Assembly (NCBI GenBank): GCA_016182435.1
Contig: JACPGN010000107.1
Coordinates: 1 to 6,447, forward strand
Direction of reading: 5' to 3'
DNA from: Lentisphaerota bacterium
Lineage (GTDB): Bacteria > Verrucomicrobiota > Kiritimatiellia > JAAZAB01
DNA length: 6,447 bases
Under the pieces are notes generated by a model. It worked only from the letters and a program-made list of their open reading frames with translations. It ran no database searches and was not told the DNA's origin. The position numbers and the translations under genes are program-made. This document shows, piece after piece, positions 4,701 through 6,447 of this stretch; position 1 is the stretch's first letter, and each line of letters opens with the position of its first letter.

Positions 4701-5972
4701 CAGGAAAAATTCCCGGGTGAAATAGCGGTTCAAGGCCAGGGTCCGGATGGCGGGCAGATTAAGAATGACGAGGTCATAGGAGGAGCGCTTGCTCTCGCTG
4801 AGGTAGCGCCGGATATCCCCGGTGGGAATCTCCAGGCGGTCAACTCCGGAACGCAATGTTTCCGGCAGAACGCTGAGCAAGCGCCGGGGATAATCGGGAT
4901 CGGGATCCAACCAGGTGATGGTCTCGGCCTGCGGCAGATCGAGCAGGCGCTTGGCTATGGAAAAAGAGCCTGATCCGATGATCAGGAATTTCCGCGCGCG
5001 GGGATGTTGGGCCAGATGCAGGGCGATGACCTCAGAGGCGTGTTCGGCGTTGGGAATGCTGTCCAACACCGTTTGCCAGGCCATGACATTGATTTGCCCT
5101 TGATATTCGCCGTACAGGTAGCGCGCTTGGGGGGTGATGAAGTTGCCGCGATAACTCTCCTCCGGCAGGAGCCGCTGCCAGGCGCGCAAGTTACGCGCGC
5201 GCTCCAGGAAGTTGCCCAATCCGGCCAGTTGCGCCGCCAGAATTATCAGCAGCGGTAGGAGCGCGCTAATATACTGTTTCTTTGAATTAGGCCTTCGGCA
5301 ACTAACAACTGTAGCCGGCCTCGCAGAGGCCGGTCCGGGGTCGGCGACCCCGGCTACAACATTGAAATTCCTATGCTTGAACGAACGGTAGAGAAACAGG
5401 GCCAGGGCCGGCAACATCGCGGCGGTGAGGCCCACATTTTCGGCGGATACGCCCAGGGCCAGTAAGAGCGTCACGCCCACGCCGCCGGCAAAGCTGCCCA
5501 GCGCTTCCAGGATATAGACTCGGGCGACCGGCAGCGGCTGCGTGGCGGATTGCCACTGGCAGGCCCGGGTGAACAACCAGCCGCAGCATAAACTGACTGG
5601 CGCATTCGCCAGCAGAGCCACGGGAATCATCTTGGCCAGCGGGAACAGCTCATAGGGCTTGACCTCCGCCAAACTGCGGGCGTTGCCGATTAGCCATTCC
5701 TGCAGCACGTAGGCCGGCAGGTATAACAGGGCCAGAAACTCAAAATGGTTGCCGACCCAATCAGTTGCTCGGCTGCGCCACCGGCCGAGGAGCGCGCCGA
5801 TGGCCACCCAAAGGAGCCAGCAAGAGAAAAACAGGGCAATGCCGAGTTCGTGGCCCTCAAAGGCCGTGAGAAAGTCGCGGAAAAGCAGGGTCTGCGCCGC
5901 CAGCCCAAAAAAACCAAGGGCGAAAATGATGCCAGCGGCGGCAACCCGGCTACTCTGCATGATGCCCTTCAT
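1794..5972 (-). CDS. Giant membrane redox fusion: spermidine-synthase-like membrane module + FMN-binding domain + NapH/NosR-like polyferredoxin
   Basis: This is a 1392-residue protein with three parts. Residues 1-865 resemble membrane 'fused MFS/spermidine synthase' proteins: about seven membrane segments (11-252), a Rossmann domain (about 280-480; IIGSGSFS at 331, D356/D358, GDIRRYL at 385) and about seven more segments (571-865). Residues 905-1065 form an FMN-binding domain of the RnfG/NqrC/NosR type; DAVTGAT at 1026-1032 fits the ApbE flavinylation motif, predicting FMN on T1032. Residues 1072-1331 have six membrane segments with CGYLCP (1155-1160) and CRNLCP (1248-1253), as in NapH/NosR, and a cysteine cluster at 1279-1297. 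Positive charges at 867-883 and 1088-1097 place the FMN domain outside. Electron transfer between an inner Fe-S or quinone pool and an outer acceptor is inferred. The start at 5972 follows the preceding stop by one base; ATG 5960 is an alternative. Confidence 0.88.
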   Translation of the reverse strand: MKGIMQSSRVAAAGIIFALGFFGLAAQTLLFRDFLTAFEGHELGIALFFSCWLLWVAIGALLGRWRSRATDWVGNHFEFLALLYLPAYVLQEWLIGNARSLAEVKPYELFPLAKMIPVALLANAPVSLCCGWLFTRACQWQSATQPLPVARVYILEALGSFAGGVGVTLLLALGVSAENVGLTAAMLPALALFLYRSFKHRNFNVVAGVADPGPASARPATVVSCRRPNSKKQYISALLPLLIILAAQLAGLGNFLERARNLRAWQRLLPEESYRGNFITPQARYLYGEYQGQINVMAWQTVLDSIPNAEHASEVIALHLAQHPRARKFLIIGSGSFSIAKRLLDLPQAETITWLDPDPDYPRRLLSVLPETLRSGVDRLEIPTGDIRRYLSESKRSSYDLVILNLPAIRTLALNRYFTREFFLLVKEHLAAEGVLSVRITAGENYMGDELVNAGASVFYTLSSVFQNLTLKPGEESWLLASDGGELSAAPAVLRDRFRALEGAERLYPPEGLLSLYLPDRISYQLANYSNAVSKAPSALLLNTDRQPKALLHSLLFAAREAGTTLSLNYAVRALALSGALLMPLAVLLYGLLRRLYQAKGRRRALTAAGGMELRIIPRGVVLVAASFDDYFLVFSAGAVSMGLSIVLMFMYQSVYGSLFLHVGLVSALFMLGLTLGSLISQNIITNHGLHGWHGYGQTVEGRAYSAVVKPLATKAGPSAVSISVISDIRGKKSLDFLREQLPQNIITRSKRKIAAGLLPLGILFVALLALVIRLLPGELSQGAFCALFICAGLLGGVFVPMVAARWSAEGQPPATAGAMIELSDHLGGAWGGLLIGLLLVPVFGNAYTLGILALFLLVNLAAWPMRRREALAAPYRFASRTRAAGYAMFGLAIFALGAALIFRFGERDTLIRSFHSAAEALSGPLERVPQSSPLESGQELNFFLLRDTNAADQAYIFSTEKLSGAILGYGGPITLAVRSSPDGRIEGFRIIESNETPAYLDALAAWFQKLVGKKLFGRATLEGIDAVTGATMTSAAIIKILRKSGQSFARQALNLDIAEQEAELPAKRPSARFLVFSALAVMALVLRVRPTRGARRVFLLLAAGVLGVALNVQYSSAHMFSLLGLKLPAPAGNEAFLLIVILPVIILLFGNIYCGYLCPFGALQELIGEVRPPALDTNPSKQVWRYGRFTKFVILFLLVLWFATSLSPALASHDPLTTIFSKSLTPFVVAIVTASLALSFFFNRFWCRNLCPAGAVLALLNGVHLLKPFIPVVNPQACVFGVTADHELDCLCCDRCRMGPAAPVAAPKVGAQRHAIFLIAVLVLAALFAHKGLETWGEERAKLAIARSGIVTGGSPRNVDIRRIKRLIEQRSLSGHEAVYYKTVGGRPAAH
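3731..3931. repeat. Imperfect 15-bp direct repeats bracketing the intragenic element
   Basis: TAATGATGTTTTGGG (3731-3745) and TAATTATGTTCTGAG (3917-3931) agree at 12 of 15 positions and encode the same peptide, QNIIT, in the same frame at residues 744-748 and 682-686. Their offset is 186 bases, exactly 62 codons. They may be a decayed target-site duplication or the product of a local duplication; chance is also possible at this length. Confidence 0.5.
3780..3913. repeat. In-frame intragenic inverted-repeat element with CCACGGAT ends (134 bp)
   Basis: Both ends carry the same motif in opposite directions: ACCACGGATATCACTGAT at 3780-3797 on plus, and ACCACGGATTACACGGAT at 3913-3896 on minus. 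The arms agree at 20 of 27 positions and have a nine-base period (CACGGATNN). Between them is a second imperfect hairpin (about 3826-3863, GCCTTCGTAGCC...GGAGTAGGC). Similar sequences are scattered in intergenic DNA of Verrucomicrobia and relatives (recall, not searched). Here the element lies inside the large gene and is read through as residues 687-731, in a cytoplasmic loop between membrane segments, without a stop. Confidence 0.75.
5310..5358. repeat. In-frame intragenic double-hairpin palindromic repeat (49 bp)
   Basis: Two perfect hairpins sit side by side: CCGGCCTC-GCA-GAGGCCGG (5315-5333) and CCGGGGTC-GGC-GACCCCGG (5335-5353). They are enclosed by the outer inverted pair TGTAGCCGG (5310-5318) and CCGGCTACA (5350-5358). 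It is translated as about residues 205-222 (VVAGVADPGPASARPATV), a low-complexity Ala/Pro/Gly stretch in the loop between membrane segments at 178-196 and 236-252. The layout matches dispersed palindromic repeats known from PVC-group genomes by recall. Confidence 0.8.
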
Positions 5973-5973
5973 T

Positions 5974-6165
5974 CTATCCGCGCCATTTGGCCGGTTGGCG
6001 CACTGCGGCCTCGTCAAGGCGCCGCAGTTTACCCGGAAACTTCGCCCGCACAGCCCTGACAAAACCAACGGGGGCGAAGCGCCGGCCAAGCCCCCAGGCG
6101 CCGGCCAGAACCGTAACCAAAGCGCCGAGCAGCAATTTTCCGAAGGTGCGGCGGGTCAGTTCCAT
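5974..6165 (-). CDS. Small twin-arginine signal protein of unknown function
   Basis: This 63-residue protein begins MELTRRTFGKLLLGALVTVL. R5-R6-T-F-G-K10 followed by a hydrophobic stretch (about 11-26) is a twin-arginine (Tat) signal or anchor, normally used by proteins that fold or load a cofactor before export. The remaining 35 or so residues are basic and end in LDEAAVRQPAKWRG; there are no cysteines or histidines, so it does not itself hold a cluster in an obvious way. The start at 6165 overlaps the end of amrS by 10 bases (ATGGAACTGA) and the TAG stop is one base from the ATG of the giant redox gene, so all three genes are probably translated together. It may be a membrane-tethered accessory subunit, or the remnant of a longer Tat-exported Fe-S protein. 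The longer in-frame start at 6273 would lie within amrS and hide the Tat motif, so it is rejected. Confidence 0.7.
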   Translation of the reverse strand: MELTRRTFGKLLLGALVTVLAGAWGLGRRFAPVGFVRAVRAKFPGKLRRLDEAAVRQPAKWRG

Positions 6166-6447
6166 ATTCCGTAAATCTCCGTTTGACATGTTGAGCAGCG
6201 GCCGGCGGCAAGCGTATTTTGAGTTACGGTATGCCCGACCCGCCGGATCAACAGCTTGTGGCAGGAGGGACAAAGCGTGCTCTGCGCATCTTCCACCAGC
6301 AGGTTGCCGATATAAACATAGTGCAATCCGCTGGCCAGGGCAATTTGGCGAGCGCGGTCCATGGTCGCCGCCGGGGTCGGCGGCAGATGGCGCATCTGGT
6401 AATGCGGGAAGAAACGCAGAAAATGCAACGGGGTTTCCCGGCCCATA
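6156..6447 (-). CDS. amrS: AmmeMemoRadiSam system radical SAM enzyme, C-terminal part (5' end outside window)
   Basis: Ninety-six C-terminal residues are visible, with the start beyond the right edge. The order P-L-H-F-L-R-F-F-P-H-Y-Q-M, P-P-T-P, then a helix with R-A-R-Q-I-A, then G-L-H-Y-V-Y-I-G-N fits the end of the radical SAM barrel of AmrS, formerly annotated as pyruvate formate-lyase activating enzyme-like. The tail adds CPSC and CSTC pairs, likely a zinc ribbon or Fe-S knuckle, and the family ending G-I-W. The CxxxCxxC radical SAM motif should be in the missing N-terminal part. The genuine substrate of this family is not established; it is usually encoded near Memo-like and AMMECR1-like genes, which are not visible here. 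The stop codon lies inside the next gene, so it heads or continues the redox operon. Confidence 0.9.
   Translation of the reverse strand, partial: MGRETPLHFLRFFPHYQMRHLPPTPAATMDRARQIALASGLHYVYIGNLLVEDAQSTLCPSCHKLLIRRVGHTVTQNTLAAGRCSTCQTEIYGIWN

Noticed and set aside
5973..6089. Longer start for the giant redox gene
   Set aside because: The 39 extra residues overlap the Tat-protein gene and are Cys/Pro/Arg-rich without membrane character; the ATG at 5972 follows the preceding stop by one base.

Overview
The window reads as a chromosomal segment of an uncultivated, probably anaerobic bacterium of the PVC superphylum or a relative (Kiritimatiellae, Verrucomicrobia, Lentisphaerae or Omnitrophota). 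This assignment is inference. It rests on the redox gene cluster, a pseudopilin-like protein with the Cys-Ile-Asn-x-Leu-Arg pattern common in Verrucomicrobia/Lentisphaerae, and intragenic repeats of the 'CCACGGATTACACGGAT' and 'GTAGCCGGGGTCG' kinds that are abundant in those genomes. Every supported gene is on the minus strand, so the window is best read from right to left.

Right two thirds (6447 to 1794): a tightly packed redox operon. It starts with the C-terminal end of an AmmeMemoRadiSam-type radical SAM enzyme (amrS). A 63-residue twin-arginine-signal protein follows, overlapping amrS by 10 nt. One base after that gene's stop comes a very large membrane protein (1392 residues). This protein joins a two-part membrane spermidine-synthase-like module, whose Rossmann domain has lost its aminopropyltransferase residues, to an RnfG/NqrC/NosR-like FMN-binding domain with a flavinylation motif. 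It ends in a NapH/NosR-like membrane polyferredoxin region with two CxxxCP motifs. It looks like a membrane electron-transfer protein. Two unrelated palindromic repeats are embedded in frame in its cytoplasmic loops.

Left third (1794 to 1): an integron-type gene-cassette array with no integrase in view (CALIN-like). Three attC-like sites separate four small coding units: vapBC toxin-antitoxin, an AT-rich membrane-anchored pseudopilin-like protein, a stand-alone BrnA/CopG-like antitoxin, and a small membrane protein cut by the left edge. Each attC has cores of the form GTTCGG[A/C] and CCGA[A/G]C, an imperfect stem with bulged bases, and a length of 62 or 72 nt. Stop codons abut or nearly abut the following attC, and genes start shortly after the preceding one, as expected for cassettes reading along the minus strand. 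The junction between the redox operon and the first cassette (about 1790) shows no recognisable attI or attC.

There are no rRNA or tRNA genes, CRISPR arrays or transposase genes in the window, and no gene-free stretch longer than 300 bases.
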